Shown: in pieces, positions 25,070 to 35,668 of the stretch
How the letters are laid out: the number at the start of each line of letters is the position of its first letter
How positions within the stretch are numbered: the first letter of the stretch is position 1
Source: Pseudonocardia asaccharolytica DSM 44247 = NBRC 16224
GTDB taxonomy: Bacteria > Actinomycetota > Actinomycetes > Mycobacteriales > Pseudonocardiaceae
Length of the DNA stretch: 64,000 nucleotides
Direction of reading: 5' to 3'
Assembly (NCBI RefSeq): GCF_000423625.1
Contig: NZ_AUII01000001.1
Location: 186,001 to 250,000 of the forward strand
Program-made: the position numbers and the translations under genes
Notes under the pieces: generated by a model
Told to the model about the DNA's origin: nothing
What the model saw: the letters and a program-made list of their open reading frames with translations, nothing else
The model's database searches: none

Positions 25070-26014
25070 TCATCCATCCCGCCAGCGGTGCAGCACCTGC
25101 ACATCGGCCGACAACCCCCCGCTGGCGGCGACGTCGCCGATGAACGACAGCATCGTCGCGCAGAACGCCTCGGCGGCGTGGGTCGCCGCGATGTCGGCGC
25201 GCCGGGCCAGAGCGACGGTGCGGTAGAGCGGCGGGGTGAGCACGGTGCGGCGCAGCCGGGGGCGTCCGGCGAACACGAGGTCGGGCACCACGGCCACCCC
25301 GGTGCCGGCCTCGACCATCCGCAGCACCGCGTCCATCTCGCCGCCCTCCACGGCGAACTTCGGCTCCACGCCGGCGTCGGCGTAGGCCTGCAGGGTCACC
25401 TCGCGCAGGTCGTAGCCGCGGCGGAACATCACCAGCGAGCGGCGGGACAGCTCGGTCACCGACATCGATCCGCGGCTCGACGGCGGCCGGCCCGAGCGGG
25501 GCGAGGCCACCGAGAGCCGCTCCCGCAGCAGTGGGGTGATGTCCAGGGTCGGATCGAGGCCCTCCCGCGGCACCACGAGCACCGCGACGTCGAGCTCGCC
25601 GCGGACCAGCGCCCGTACCAGCGGCTGCGAGCCGTTCTCGGCCAGCTCGAGGTGGACGTCCGGGTGCTGCTCGTGAAAGATCCGCAGCACGTCCGCGACC
25701 ACGCCGATACACAGCGACGGGGTGGCCCCGACCCGGACCCGGCCGCTGCGCAGCCCGATGAGCTCGGCGACGGCGGTGCGGGCGCTCTCGGCGTCGGCGA
25801 GCATCCGGCGGGCCAGCGGAAGCACCGCCTCTCCGGCCGGGGTGAGGCCCAGCTCGCCGCGTCCGCGGTTGATCAGTGGGGCGCCGAGATCGTCCTCCAG
25901 AGCCTTGAGCTGCCGGGAAAGTGTGGGCTGCGCGACACCCACCTGCTCGGCGGCCCGAGTGAAGCTGCGCACGTTCGCCACGGCAACGAAGTACGCGAGC
26001 TGCTGAAGTGTCAC
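25070..26014 (-). CDS. LysR-family regulator, divergent from sdhCAB
   Basis: A 314-residue LysR-type regulator with an N-terminal winged helix (LQQLAYFVAVANVRSFTRAA, VGVAQPTLSRQLKALEDDLG) and a two-lobed ligand domain from about residue 90. GTG 26014 lies 6 nt after TAGGCT (26021-26026). It is divergent from sdhC with 76 bp between the starts; a LysR gene in this place is common for this type of succinate dehydrogenase operon, so it probably controls sdhCAB in response to a metabolite. The 217-bp gap between it and recX holds no gene that I can see. Confidence 0.85.
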   Translation of the reverse strand: MTLQQLAYFVAVANVRSFTRAAEQVGVAQPTLSRQLKALEDDLGAPLINRGRGELGLTPAGEAVLPLARRMLADAESARTAVAELIGLRSGRVRVGATPSLCIGVVADVLRIFHEQHPDVHLELAENGSQPLVRALVRGELDVAVLVVPREGLDPTLDITPLLRERLSVASPRSGRPPSSRGSMSVTELSRRSLVMFRRGYDLREVTLQAYADAGVEPKFAVEGGEMDAVLRMVEAGTGVAVVPDLVFAGRPRLRRTVLTPPLYRTVALARRADIAATHAAEAFCATMLSFIGDVAASGGLSADVQVLHRWRDG

Positions 26015-26020
26015 AGCTAT

Positions 26021-26051
26021 AGCCTACGTGCATCGATCATGTCGCCATGAT
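26021..26051. promoter_or_regulatory. LysR/sdhC intergenic control region
   Basis: Contains the leaderless LysR-gene -10, TAGGCT on the minus strand (26021-26026), and the inverted repeat ATCATG-TCGC-CATGAT (26036-26051), a candidate operator for the LysR protein or another regulator. No clear -35 for sdhC is visible. Confidence 0.45.
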
Positions 26052-26090
26052 GCATTGGACGGCAGCGCGCTGCGGTAGTCGACTGCCCAC

Positions 26091-26813
26091 GTGGTGACAA
26101 CAGTGGCACGCGGAGCCCGGACGGCCGGCGGCGCACCTGCGCAGCGCCGGGCCGGGGTGCCGTCGGTTCTGCTCAAGTACGTGATGGCCGTGACCGGCGC
26201 GATCATGCTGCTCTATCTGGTGCTGCACATGATCGGCAACCTGAAGATCTTCTTCGGTCCCGAGGCGCTCGACGGCTACTCGGAGTGGCTGCGCACGCTG
26301 CTGGAGCCGGCGCTGCCCCGTACCGGCATGTTGTGGATCGTCCGCGTGGTTCTGGCCGTGTCGGTGGTCGCGCATATCGTCGCGGCGATCGTGCTGGCCC
26401 GGCGCGCCCGCGCGGCCCGCCCGGTCCGCTACGCCCACCGCCAGCCGGTACAGGGCAGCTACGCGGCCCGCACGATGCGGTGGGGCGGGGTGATCATCGC
26501 GCTGTTCGTCGTCTACCACCTGCTCGACCTCACCGCGGGCACGCTCAACCCGAACGGCGTACCCGGCGCGGTCTACGACAATGTGGCCGCGGACTTCGCG
26601 CCGTCGCACTGGTACGCGACCCTCGCCTATGTCATCGCCGTGGTCACCGTCGGTTTCCACGTGCGCCACGGTGTCTGGAGCGCCCTGCAGACGATCGGAC
26701 TTTCTAACGCCGCGACCCAGCACGCGTTGAAGACGTTCGCGCTGGTCTTCGCCGTGTTGCTGACCGCGGGCTTCCTCGCCGTCCCGTTCGCCGTCACCTT
26801 CGGATTGGTCTGA
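26091..26813 (+). CDS. sdhC: Succinate dehydrogenase cytochrome b subunit, Bacillus/corynebacterial type
   Basis: Membrane anchor of a menaquinone-linked succinate dehydrogenase, 240 residues. Five hydrophobic segments (about 28-52, 78-105, 128-150, 178-200 and 212-235) match the single-subunit di-haem type B cytochrome b558. Candidate axial haem ligands are the His residues in [24 protein letters not shown] and GFHVRHG. The GTG at 26091 starts a short basic cytoplasmic end. It is followed by sdhA with no gap, giving the order sdhC-sdhA-sdhB. Confidence 0.9.
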   Translation: MVTTVARGARTAGGAPAQRRAGVPSVLLKYVMAVTGAIMLLYLVLHMIGNLKIFFGPEALDGYSEWLRTLLEPALPRTGMLWIVRVVLAVSVVAHIVAAIVLARRARAARPVRYAHRQPVQGSYAARTMRWGGVIIALFVVYHLLDLTAGTLNPNGVPGAVYDNVAADFAPSHWYATLAYVIAVVTVGFHVRHGVWSALQTIGLSNAATQHALKTFALVFAVLLTAGFLAVPFAVTFGLV

Positions 26814-26814
26814 C

Positions 26815-28754
<1,940 letters not shown>

Positions 28755-28758
<4 letters not shown>

Positions 28759-29510
28759 AGGTGCATCTCAAGGTCTGGCGGCAGCGCAGCGCCGGGGACC
28801 CGGGCAAGATCGTCAACTACGACGTCGCCGACGCGTCGCCGGACATGTCCTTCCTCGAGCTGCTCGACGTGCTCAACGAGCAGCTCGTGCTGGCGGGCGA
28901 GGACCCGGTCGCGTTCGACCACGACTGCCGGGAAGGCATCTGCGGGGCCTGCAGCATGGTCATCGACGGCCAGCCGCACGGGCCGGAGAAGGCGACGACC
29001 ACCTGCCAGCTGCATCTGCGGCACTTCCGCGACGGCGACACGATCACGATCGAGCCCTTCCGGGCCGGCGCCTTCCCGGTGATCAAGGACCTGGTCGTCG
29101 ACCGCGGTGCGTTCGACCGGATCATCCAGGCCGGCGGCTACATCAGCGCACCGACCGGCGCCGCCCCGGACGCCCATGCGACGCCGGTTCCCAAGGACCA
29201 CGCGGACCGGGCGTTCACCGCGGCGGCCTGTATCGGCTGCGGCGCCTGCGTGGCGGCCTGCCCCAACGGTTCGGCGTCGCTGTTCCTCGGGGCGAAGATC
29301 ACCCACCTCGGTGAGCTCCCGCAGGGCCAGCCCGAACGCGACAGCCGGGTGACGGCGATGGTCGCCCAGCACGATGCCGAGGGCTTCGGCGGCTGCACCA
29401 ACACCGGCGAATGTGCCGTCGCCTGCCCGAAGGAGATCCCGCTCGACGTGATCTCCCAGCTCAACCGCGACTACCTCGCCGCCCGGAAGGCGCGCCGCCG
29501 CAGCGCCTGA
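28755..29510 (+). CDS. sdhB: Succinate dehydrogenase iron-sulphur subunit (first complex)
   Basis: Electron-transfer subunit, 251 residues. The plant-type [2Fe-2S] ligands are C58, C63, C66 and C84 ([11 protein letters not shown] and TTTCQL). The C-terminal ferredoxin domain has [13 protein letters not shown] and, further on, [16 protein letters not shown] for the [4Fe-4S] and [3Fe-4S] clusters. The GTG start overlaps the sdhA stop (GTGA). A strong hairpin follows 34 nt after the stop. Confidence 0.95.
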
Positions 29511-29543
29511 CCGCGGGCGGCGCAGGGCGCCGCGATCCGAGCA

Positions 29544-29567
29544 GCCCGGCCCCGCTGGGGGCCGGGC
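29544..29567 (+). terminator. Terminator of the first sdh operon
   Basis: GCCCGGCCCC, loop GCTG, GGGGCCGGGC: a perfect 10-bp stem followed by ATTTC. It separates the two succinate dehydrogenase operons. Confidence 0.75.
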
Positions 29568-29618
29568 ATTTCGGCGTTCCCGCAACGCCGCATCAGTGGT
29601 GTGATGCCGGTCTCTGTT

Positions 29619-29634
29619 GTGATTTTGTTCTCAC
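29619..29634. promoter_or_regulatory. Palindrome GTGA-N8-TCAC before the second sdh operon
   Basis: GTGATTTTGTTCTCAC lies 120 bp upstream of the first gene, within an AT-rich patch that stands out in this genome. The halves resemble CRP-family half-sites (GTGA/TCAC), but the spacing is 8 instead of 6, so the regulator is unknown. A TACGCT hexamer (29665-29670) downstream could be the -10. Confidence 0.35.
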
Positions 29635-29753
29635 CCGGGTCCGGCCCGGATGTGACTTCCGTCGTACGCTCCGTGAGATCCATACGGCCCGGCGTCGCGG
29701 CGTACCTGATCCAGGACCTCGTCGGCGCCTGGAACAGATGAGGACTCCCCGAC

Positions 29754-30554
29754 GTGTCATCCACCACAGACGCGTCCGCCGGCCGGGCGCAGATCGCCGA
29801 ACGGACGCTCCGCACGGACCGCTGGTGGCTCCCGCCGCTGGCCACTCTCGTCGGCCTCTCGGCGTGGGTCATCTACGCCACGGTCCGGGTGTTCCTGCAG
29901 CAGTGGTACTTCGTGCCGGACCACAACTACCTGTCGCCGTTCTACTCGCCGTGCATCTCCTACGGCTGCGTGCCCGAGGCGGCGCATTTCGGCCGCGTGC
30001 TGCCGGACCTGCCGTGGCTGCCCTATGCCGCGGTCTCGCTGCCGTTCCTGCTGCTGTTCCGGCTGACCTGCTACTACTACCGGAAGGCCTACTACCGCTC
30101 GTTCTGGGCGTCCCCGCCTGCCTGCGCCGTCGCGGAGCCGCACCGCCGCTACACCGGGGAGACCCGGTTCCCGCTGCTGCTGCAGAACGCCCACCGGTAC
30201 TTCTTCTACATCGCGCTGATCATCACGGTGATCAACACATATGACGCGATCAAGGCATTCCAGAACGCCGACGGCAGCCTCGGGTTCGGGCTGGGCAACA
30301 TCATCCTGGTCGTCAACGTCGTGCTGCTGTGGATCTACACCGTGTCCTGTCACTCCTGCCGCAGCATCATCGGTGGCCGGCTGAACCACTTCTCCCGACA
30401 TCCGCTGCGGTACCGGCTGTGGGGACTGGTCTCCCGGCTCAACACCAGGCATATGGAGTGGGCCTGGATCACGCTGGCGACCCTGGCCATCACCGACTTC
30501 TACATCATGGCCGTCTCGGCGGGCTGGTTCGCCGACCCGCGCATCATCAACTGA
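29754..30554 (+). CDS. Membrane subunit of Sdh1-type succinate dehydrogenase
   Basis: A 266-residue polytopic protein with about five transmembrane segments (29-50, 78-98, 135-158, 175-200, 232-255). It is unlike sdhC at 26091. Its place before a second SdhA and SdhB and its length match the mycobacterial Sdh1 anchor (Rv0249c). Cys- and His-containing stretches, including RLTCYYYRK and SCHSCRSIIGGRLNHFSRHP, are consistent with the membrane-embedded Rieske-type [2Fe-2S] cluster reported for mycobacterial Sdh1; the exact ligands are not shown by sequence alone. GTG 29754 precedes SSTTDAS. Confidence 0.82.
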   Translation: MSSTTDASAGRAQIAERTLRTDRWWLPPLATLVGLSAWVIYATVRVFLQQWYFVPDHNYLSPFYSPCISYGCVPEAAHFGRVLPDLPWLPYAAVSLPFLLLFRLTCYYYRKAYYRSFWASPPACAVAEPHRRYTGETRFPLLLQNAHRYFFYIALIITVINTYDAIKAFQNADGSLGFGLGNIILVVNVVLLWIYTVSCHSCRSIIGGRLNHFSRHPLRYRLWGLVSRLNTRHMEWAWITLATLAITDFYIMAVSAGWFADPRIIN

Positions 30555-30567
30555 GGAGGGTGGCGCC

Positions 30568-32511
30568 ATGGCTCAGAGCACTGAGATCGAGCGGCACGCC
30601 TACGACGTCGTCGTCATCGGCGCCGGTGGATCGGGGTTGCGGGCCGCCATCGAGGCCCGCGCCCGGGGCAAGCGCGTCGCGATCATCTCCAAGTCGCTGT
30701 TCGGCAAGGCGCATACGGTCATGGCCGAGGGCGGATGCGCCGCCGCGATGGGCAACGTCAATCCGAATGACAACTGGCGGGTCCATTTCCGCGACACGAT
30801 GCGCGGCGGGAAGTTCCTCAACGACTGGCGGATGGCCGAGCTGCACGCCAAGGAGGCGCCGGACCGGGTCTGGGAGCTGGAGACCTACGGTGCGCTGTTC
30901 GACCGCACCGAGGACGGGAAGATCAGCCAGCGCAACTTCGGCGGCCACACCTATCCGCGGCTGGCGCACGTCGGCGACCGGACCGGCTTGGAGCTGATCC
31001 GCACCCTGCAACAGAAGATCGTGTCGCTGCAGCAGGAGGACCACCGCGCCACCGGCGACTACGAGTCCGGCATCCGCGTCTTCCACGAATGCACCATCAC
31101 CGAGCTGTTCAAGGCCGACGGCCGGATCGCGGGCTGCTTCGGCTACTTCCGCGACGACGGCCGCTTCGTCCGGTTCGACGCGCCCGCGATCGTGCTGGCC
31201 ACCGGCGGGATCGGCAAGAGCTACTCGGTGACGTCGAACTCCTGGGAGTACACCGGCGACGGCCACGCGCTGGCCCTGCGGGCCGGCGCCACACTGATCA
31301 ACATGGAGTTCCTGCAGTTCCATCCCACGGGGATGGTCTGGCCGCCGTCGGTCAAGGGCATCCTCGTCACCGAGTCGGTCCGGGGCGACGGCGGGGTGCT
31401 GCGCAACTCCGAGGGCAAGCGGTTCATGTTCGACTACATCCCCGAGGTGTTCAGGGAGCAGTACGCCACCACCGAGGAGGAGGGCGACCGCTGGTACACC
31501 GACCCCGACGACAACCGCCGTCCACCGGAGCTGCTGCCGCGTGACGAGGTGGCCAGGGCGATCAACTCCGAGGTCAAGGCGGGCCGGGGGAGCCCGCACG
31601 GCGGGGTGTTCCTCGACGTCTCCACCCGGCTCAAGCCCGAGGAGATCATCAGGCGGCTGCCGTCGATGCACCACCAGTTCAAGGAGCTCGCGGACGTCGA
31701 CATCACCGCCGAGCCGATGGAGGTCGGCCCGACCTGTCACTATGTGATGGGCGGTATCGAGGTCGACCCGGACACCGCGATGTCGACCGTGCCCGGTCTG
31801 TTCGCCGCGGGGGAGTGCGCGGGCGGCATGCACGGCTCGAACCGGTTGGGCGGCAACTCACTGTCCGACCTGCTGGTCTTCGGGCGGCGCGCCGGCCTCG
31901 GTGCGGCGGAGTACGCCGACTCGCTCGGCACCCGTCCGGCGGTCGAGCAGGACACCGTCACCGCCGCCGCCAACCGGGCGATGCTGCCGTTCTCCAGCGC
32001 CACCGATGGCGGGGAGAACCCGTTCGTCGTCCAGCTGGAGCTGCAGAAGACGATGCACGAGCTCGTCGGCATCATCCGCAAGGCCGACGAGATGGAGACG
32101 GCGCTCAAGAAGCTCGAGGGCATCGCCGCGCGCGCCCGGACCGTCCGGGTGTCGGGGCACCGGGAGTTCAACCCGGGCTGGCATCTGGCGTTGGACCTGC
32201 GCAACATGCTGCTCGTGTCGCTGTGCGTCGCGAAGGCGGCGCTGGAGCGGCAGGAGAGCCGCGGTGGGCACACCCGCGACGACTTCCCGGTGATGGATTC
32301 CGAGTGGCGCAACGTGCTGCTGGTCTGCTCGGCGTCGGTGGGAGGCGAGGACAGCGACGACCCGGTCGAGATCGTCCGCAAGGAGCAGGTCCGGATGCGA
32401 TCGGACCTTTTCGACCTGTTCGATCTCGATGAGCTCAAGAAGTACTACACCGGCGAGGAGCTGGACGGCCACCGAGCCGATGGCGCGAGCTCCGGGGAGG
32501 CGAAGCAATGA
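30568..32511 (+). CDS. sdhA: Succinate dehydrogenase flavoprotein subunit (second, Sdh1-type)
   Basis: A 647-residue FAD subunit that is clearly not a recent copy of the first: it begins YDVVVIGAGGSGLRAAIEA, with the flavin-linking His at H49 in GKAHTVMAEGG, and has the long insert around RRPPELLPRDEVARAI typical of mycobacterial Sdh1 (Rv0248c, 646 residues). Substrate loops FHPTGMVWPP and CHYVMGGIEVDPDT are present. GAGGAGGG precedes the ATG. The sdhB gene overlaps its stop (ATGA). Confidence 0.94.
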   Translation: MAQSTEIERHAYDVVVIGAGGSGLRAAIEARARGKRVAIISKSLFGKAHTVMAEGGCAAAMGNVNPNDNWRVHFRDTMRGGKFLNDWRMAELHAKEAPDRVWELETYGALFDRTEDGKISQRNFGGHTYPRLAHVGDRTGLELIRTLQQKIVSLQQEDHRATGDYESGIRVFHECTITELFKADGRIAGCFGYFRDDGRFVRFDAPAIVLATGGIGKSYSVTSNSWEYTGDGHALALRAGATLINMEFLQFHPTGMVWPPSVKGILVTESVRGDGGVLRNSEGKRFMFDYIPEVFREQYATTEEEGDRWYTDPDDNRRPPELLPRDEVARAINSEVKAGRGSPHGGVFLDVSTRLKPEEIIRRLPSMHHQFKELADVDITAEPMEVGPTCHYVMGGIEVDPDTAMSTVPGLFAAGECAGGMHGSNRLGGNSLSDLLVFGRRAGLGAAEYADSLGTRPAVEQDTVTAAANRAMLPFSSATDGGENPFVVQLELQKTMHELVGIIRKADEMETALKKLEGIAARARTVRVSGHREFNPGWHLALDLRNMLLVSLCVAKAALERQESRGGHTRDDFPVMDSEWRNVLLVCSASVGGEDSDDPVEIVRKEQVRMRSDLFDLFDLDELKKYYTGEELDGHRADGASSGEAKQ

Positions 32512-33257
32512 GCTACTGGGCGCATTTCCGGGTCTGGCGGGGCGATTCGGAAAAGGGCGAGCTCGTCGACTATCCGGCGGAGGTCAACGAGGGCGAGGTC
32601 GTCCTCGACATCATTCACCGACTGCAGCAGACCGAGGCGGGCGACCTGGCCGTCCGCTGGAACTGCAAGGCGGGCAAGTGCGGCTCGTGCAGCGCGGAGA
32701 TCAACGGCAGGCCACGGCTGATGTGCATGACCCGGATGTCGACCTTCGAGCCCGACGAGGTCATCACGGTCACCCCGCTGCGGACGTTCCCGGTGATCCG
32801 GGACCTGGTCACCGACGTGTCGTTCAACTACACGAAGGCGCGCGAGATCCCGAGCTTCGCGCCGCCGCCGGACCTGGCGCCCGGCGAGTACCGGATGCAG
32901 CAGGTGGACGTCGGCCGCGGCCAGGAGTTCCGCAAGTGCATCGAGTGCTTCCTGTGCCAGAACGTCTGCCATGTGGTGCGTGACCACGAGGAGAACAAGC
33001 AGGCGTTCGCCGGCCCGCGATTCTTCATCCGCCTCGCGGAGCTGGAGATGCACCCGCTCGACGTCGGCGACCGCACCGAGGCGGCGCAGGACGAGCACGG
33101 CCTGGGCTACTGCAACATCACCAAGTGCTGTACCGAGGTCTGCCCAGAGCACATCAAGATCACCGATAACGGGATCATCCCGATGAAGGAGCGGGTGGTC
33201 GACCGCAAGTACGACCCGCTCATCTGGCTGGGCAACAAGATCCGTCGCCGCCGCTGA
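32508..33257 (+). CDS. sdhB: Succinate dehydrogenase iron-sulphur subunit (second, Sdh1-type)
   Basis: A 249-residue subunit with [2Fe-2S] ligands C53, C58, C61 and C73 (NCKAGKCGSCS, LMCMTR) and a ferredoxin domain with CIECFLCQNVCHVV and CCTEVCPEHI. It matches Rv0247c in length and order of genes. The ATG overlaps the sdhA stop. Transcription should end at the 46-bp palindrome that starts 5 nt after its stop. Confidence 0.94.
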   Translation: MSYWAHFRVWRGDSEKGELVDYPAEVNEGEVVLDIIHRLQQTEAGDLAVRWNCKAGKCGSCSAEINGRPRLMCMTRMSTFEPDEVITVTPLRTFPVIRDLVTDVSFNYTKAREIPSFAPPPDLAPGEYRMQQVDVGRGQEFRKCIECFLCQNVCHVVRDHEENKQAFAGPRFFIRLAELEMHPLDVGDRTEAAQDEHGLGYCNITKCCTEVCPEHIKITDNGIIPMKERVVDRKYDPLIWLGNKIRRRR

Positions 33258-33261
33258 CCCC

Positions 33262-33307
33262 CCTGTGAGTGCGTCACAGTGTTCTAACACTGTGACGCAC
33301 TCACAGG
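33262..33307. repeat. 46-bp palindrome, copy 3 (compensated variant)
   Basis: Arms 33262-33283 and 33286-33307 are exact reverse complements around CT. Compared with the other copies, the A at arm position 14 is C and its partner T is G, so pairing is kept. It separates the convergent sdhB and the PspA-tail gene. Confidence 0.88.
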
Positions 33308-33311
33308 AGGA

Positions 33312-33536
33312 TCAGCCCAGGGACTTCCGGATCTGCTCCAGCCGGTCCTTCGCGGCCTTCTCGCGGTCCTCCTGCTGCTCGGCCAGGGAACGCGCCGCCT
33401 CGGTGTCCTCGGCCAGCTCGCCCGCTCCCAGCGACGTCGCGTACCGGCCTTCGATCTTGTCCCGGACGAAGTCGAAGCCGGGGACGCCCTTGTCGTCGTA
33501 GTCGGGGGCGGGCGGCTGCTGTCCGGACTCGTTCAT
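33312..33536 (-). CDS. Stand-alone PspA C-terminal motif protein
   Basis: A 74-residue acidic, helical protein. Residues ~18-73 align without gaps to the C-terminal segment of the PspA encoded at 6999: VRDKIEGRYATSLGAGELAE against [20 protein letters not shown], and RLEQIRKSLG against [11 protein letters not shown]. PspA's membrane-binding helix and coiled coil are absent. GGGAGGT lies 7 nt before the ATG at 33536. It is monocistronic, with no stress gene next to it. A role in binding PspA or its partners is inference; I do not know a named family. Confidence 0.8.
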   Translation of the reverse strand: MNESGQQPPAPDYDDKGVPGFDFVRDKIEGRYATSLGAGELAEDTEAARSLAEQQEDREKAAKDRLEQIRKSLG

Positions 33537-33781
33537 CGGGTGACCTCCCGGTTGGGGGGAACGGCGTACTGCCACGCTACCGACGTCGCAGCCTGGCGGT
33601 GTCGTCTCGCACCACTCGTCCCCGTTCGTCCGGATCGCACTAGGCCAATCCGGTGGTCGCCTCCCCTGCAGCGTGACGCCCGTGCGGCTCGGTCGTTGAT
33701 CAGCACGGAGCGCGAGGACGACGTCCCGGGCCCGTCCGCATCCCGGCCGCAGCGGCCCGGCACCCGATGAAAGGCAGGCAG

Positions 33782-34540
33782 ATGGCGGCTACGGAGCTGT
33801 CCGTGGGGAAGATCGACGTCTCGCGGGTCGCCGCATCAGGGTCCCCGGTCGATCTGACGCTGCCCGCGGCCTTCGGCCCGTTCCGCTGGTACGGCAACAC
33901 CCGGTTCACCGGTCCGCGGATGGCCCGTCAGTTCTTTCTCGCGCCGGCGGGGGAGCACCGGGTGATCCCGACCCACGTCCTGCCCGGCGCCGTGCAGACC
34001 CGACGCTCGTTCCGCGGCTACGACGCCGTGCTGTTCTCCGCCCCCGACCGGTCGGATGCCGCGCTGGTGTTCGCCGGCCCCTACAACGAGGCGACGACCT
34101 GGTTCGGCGGCCCCGCCCCGGACGACGCGGGGCTGTCGCGGCTGCTCGCCACGTTCAGCTTCGCCGACTCGCCGATCGGGGCGACCCTGAGGCCGACCTC
34201 GGACCTGCTCGTCCGCCAGGCGGACGACACGCTGATCGGGCGCGCCCCCGCCGCGACGCTCATGGTCCGGCCGGCCGCCGACGCACTGCCCACGCTCCCG
34301 GACTGGGCCGGGCTGCGCCTGCCCGGTGGCGAACTGTGGCGCGGCGAGCGGCTGCTCGACCCCGGGCTGGCCGCGCTGGTCGCCGGCACCCCGCACCAGT
34401 GGCGCTATCTGCTGGCCGGCGACAGCGCCGTGATGGATCTCGTGCTACAGGGCCCGGAGTCGGGCCGTTCCACGATCGAGCTGACCGAGGAGCGGATCGT
34501 CGACGCCCTGGGCGCGATCGCGGTGCGCTGGAGCCGTTGA
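33782..34540 (+). CDS. Hypothetical protein, first gene of the redox operon
   Basis: A 252-residue soluble-looking protein of no family that I recognise. It has no signal peptide or membrane helix. It is rich in Trp, Pro and Gly with a mixed beta pattern: FGPFRWYGNTRFTGPRMARQ, SFRGYDAVLFSAPDRS, YNEATTWFGGPAPDD and TPHQWRYLLAGDSAVM. There are no Cys, so it is not itself a disulphide protein. I chose the ATG at 33782 because AGGCAGG lies just before it; an ATG at 33767 is possible. The next gene begins 1 nt after its stop. The 245 bp before it hold no gene. Confidence 0.7.
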   Translation: MAATELSVGKIDVSRVAASGSPVDLTLPAAFGPFRWYGNTRFTGPRMARQFFLAPAGEHRVIPTHVLPGAVQTRRSFRGYDAVLFSAPDRSDAALVFAGPYNEATTWFGGPAPDDAGLSRLLATFSFADSPIGATLRPTSDLLVRQADDTLIGRAPAATLMVRPAADALPTLPDWAGLRLPGGELWRGERLLDPGLAALVAGTPHQWRYLLAGDSAVMDLVLQGPESGRSTIELTEERIVDALGAIAVRWSR

Positions 34541-34541
34541 G

Positions 34542-35060
34542 GTGTCGGTGCCGCTGGCCATCGCCCTGCTCGCGCTGCTGATCGCCCTGTTTGCGCTGGT
34601 GGCGCTTGTTGCCGTGTATGCCAGGGTCCGGGCGCTGGAGGCGGGCCGCCGCGCGGAGCTGTCCGGGTATGCGCCGCTCGTCGGACGCCCGGGTCCGGCC
34701 GCGGTCCGGCCGGGTCCGGGCGAGCGGCTCGCCGTCGTCGCCGTCCTCGACGGCGACTGCGCGCTCTGCCACGGGGTGTGGGACGCGGTCCGGGCGGCCG
34801 CCGCCGAACGTCGGGACGCACGGTTCGTGGGGCTCGTCGACCGGGTCGGCGACCTGCCCGACGCCGGGGCCGGCGGGCGCGCCGAACTGCTCGCCGATCT
34901 CACCGCCCGCGCCGATCTCTACGAGGGCTATTCGCCGACCGTGCTCGTCGTGGACGCCGCCGGGACGATCGTGCATCGCAGCTTCGTCTATCCGGACACG
35001 AATGTCCGATCGCTACTGTTGGACCTGACCCGAGCACAAGAGGTGACCACCCGGCCATGA
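34542..35060 (+). CDS. Membrane-anchored thioredoxin-like protein (MauD/TlpA type)
   Basis: A 172-residue protein with one N-terminal membrane helix (residues 3-28), then an extracytoplasmic thioredoxin-like domain. Its redox motif is CALC in VVAVLDGDCALCHGVWDAV, after the first beta strand as in MauD, the disulphide handling protein of methylamine dehydrogenase maturation. The later YSPTVLVVDAAGTIVHRS strand, with Ser-Pro in place of the usual cis-Pro turn, fits the fold. The GTG is 1 nt after the previous stop, and the next gene overlaps its stop (ATGA). Its likely client is the exported Cys-rich protein encoded next. Confidence 0.72.
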   Translation: MSVPLAIALLALLIALFALVALVAVYARVRALEAGRRAELSGYAPLVGRPGPAAVRPGPGERLAVVAVLDGDCALCHGVWDAVRAAAAERRDARFVGLVDRVGDLPDAGAGGRAELLADLTARADLYEGYSPTVLVVDAAGTIVHRSFVYPDTNVRSLLLDLTRAQEVTTRP

Positions 35061-35668
35061 CGCGCCTGGACGACATCCCCAGCATCGCGGCCCCGCCCGC
35101 AGAGGCACGGCCGAGTGCGGTGGTGGCGCGCATCCGGTCCTACCGGCCGAGCCGGCGGACCGTCCTGCGCGGTCTCGTGATCGCCGCCGCGGCGAGCGCG
35201 CTGGTACCGCTGGACTGGTGGCTCAGCCGCCGCGGCGCCACGGCCGCTCCCGAGGGGGGCACCGCCAGCGGCGACCGCTCCGAGTTCCTGTCGTGCATGC
35301 CCGAGTCCTACGACGAGGAGGCCAACAACTGGTGGTCGGGCGGCCCCGCGGTCTGCTACGGAGGGTGGCGGCGAGGCAGCTATCCCTGCTCCGGTGGTTA
35401 CCACCGGGAGGGTGAGCACAGCGCCCGGGACGAGCGGTATGTCTCGACCCGGCTCGCCACGAACTGCGACGGTCGCAACGCCTGGCGCTGGCACGGTTAT
35501 CGCTGCTCCGACGCGGTCACGACCGCGAGATGGCCCGATGGCACCGAGTACACCAGCCTCACCATCGCGGCATGCGAGCTGCCGACCGACGCCCCGGCCG
35601 AGGCGGCGCCGGCGCCGGAGCCGGCTCAGCCGCCGAAAAAGCCGGTGCTCGGCGGGCTGTTCGGGTGA
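35057..35668 (+). CDS. Tat-exported Cys/Trp-rich protein
   Basis: A 203-residue protein with a twin-arginine signal: RPSRRTVLRG followed by LVIAAAASALVPL (residues ~32-58). The exported part has six Cys (SCMP, VCYG, PCSG, NCDG, RCSD, ACEL), nine Trp and many Gly, Arg and Tyr, then a Pro/Ala linker and short tail. Export after folding through Tat suggests a cofactor or disulphides made before or during export. The gene setting (MauD-like before, membrane protein after) recalls the methylamine dehydrogenase light chain, but I see no convincing alignment with MauA. Its function is unknown. Confidence 0.7.
   Translation: MTRLDDIPSIAAPPAEARPSAVVARIRSYRPSRRTVLRGLVIAAAASALVPLDWWLSRRGATAAPEGGTASGDRSEFLSCMPESYDEEANNWWSGGPAVCYGGWRRGSYPCSGGYHREGEHSARDERYVSTRLATNCDGRNAWRWHGYRCSDAVTTARWPDGTEYTSLTIAACELPTDAPAEAAPAPEPAQPPKKPVLGGLFG

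Noticed and set aside
35057..35668. Identification as methylamine dehydrogenase light chain (MauA)
   Set aside because: Six Cys instead of about twelve, no recognisable TTQ motif, and no large subunit gene; only the gene setting is similar.
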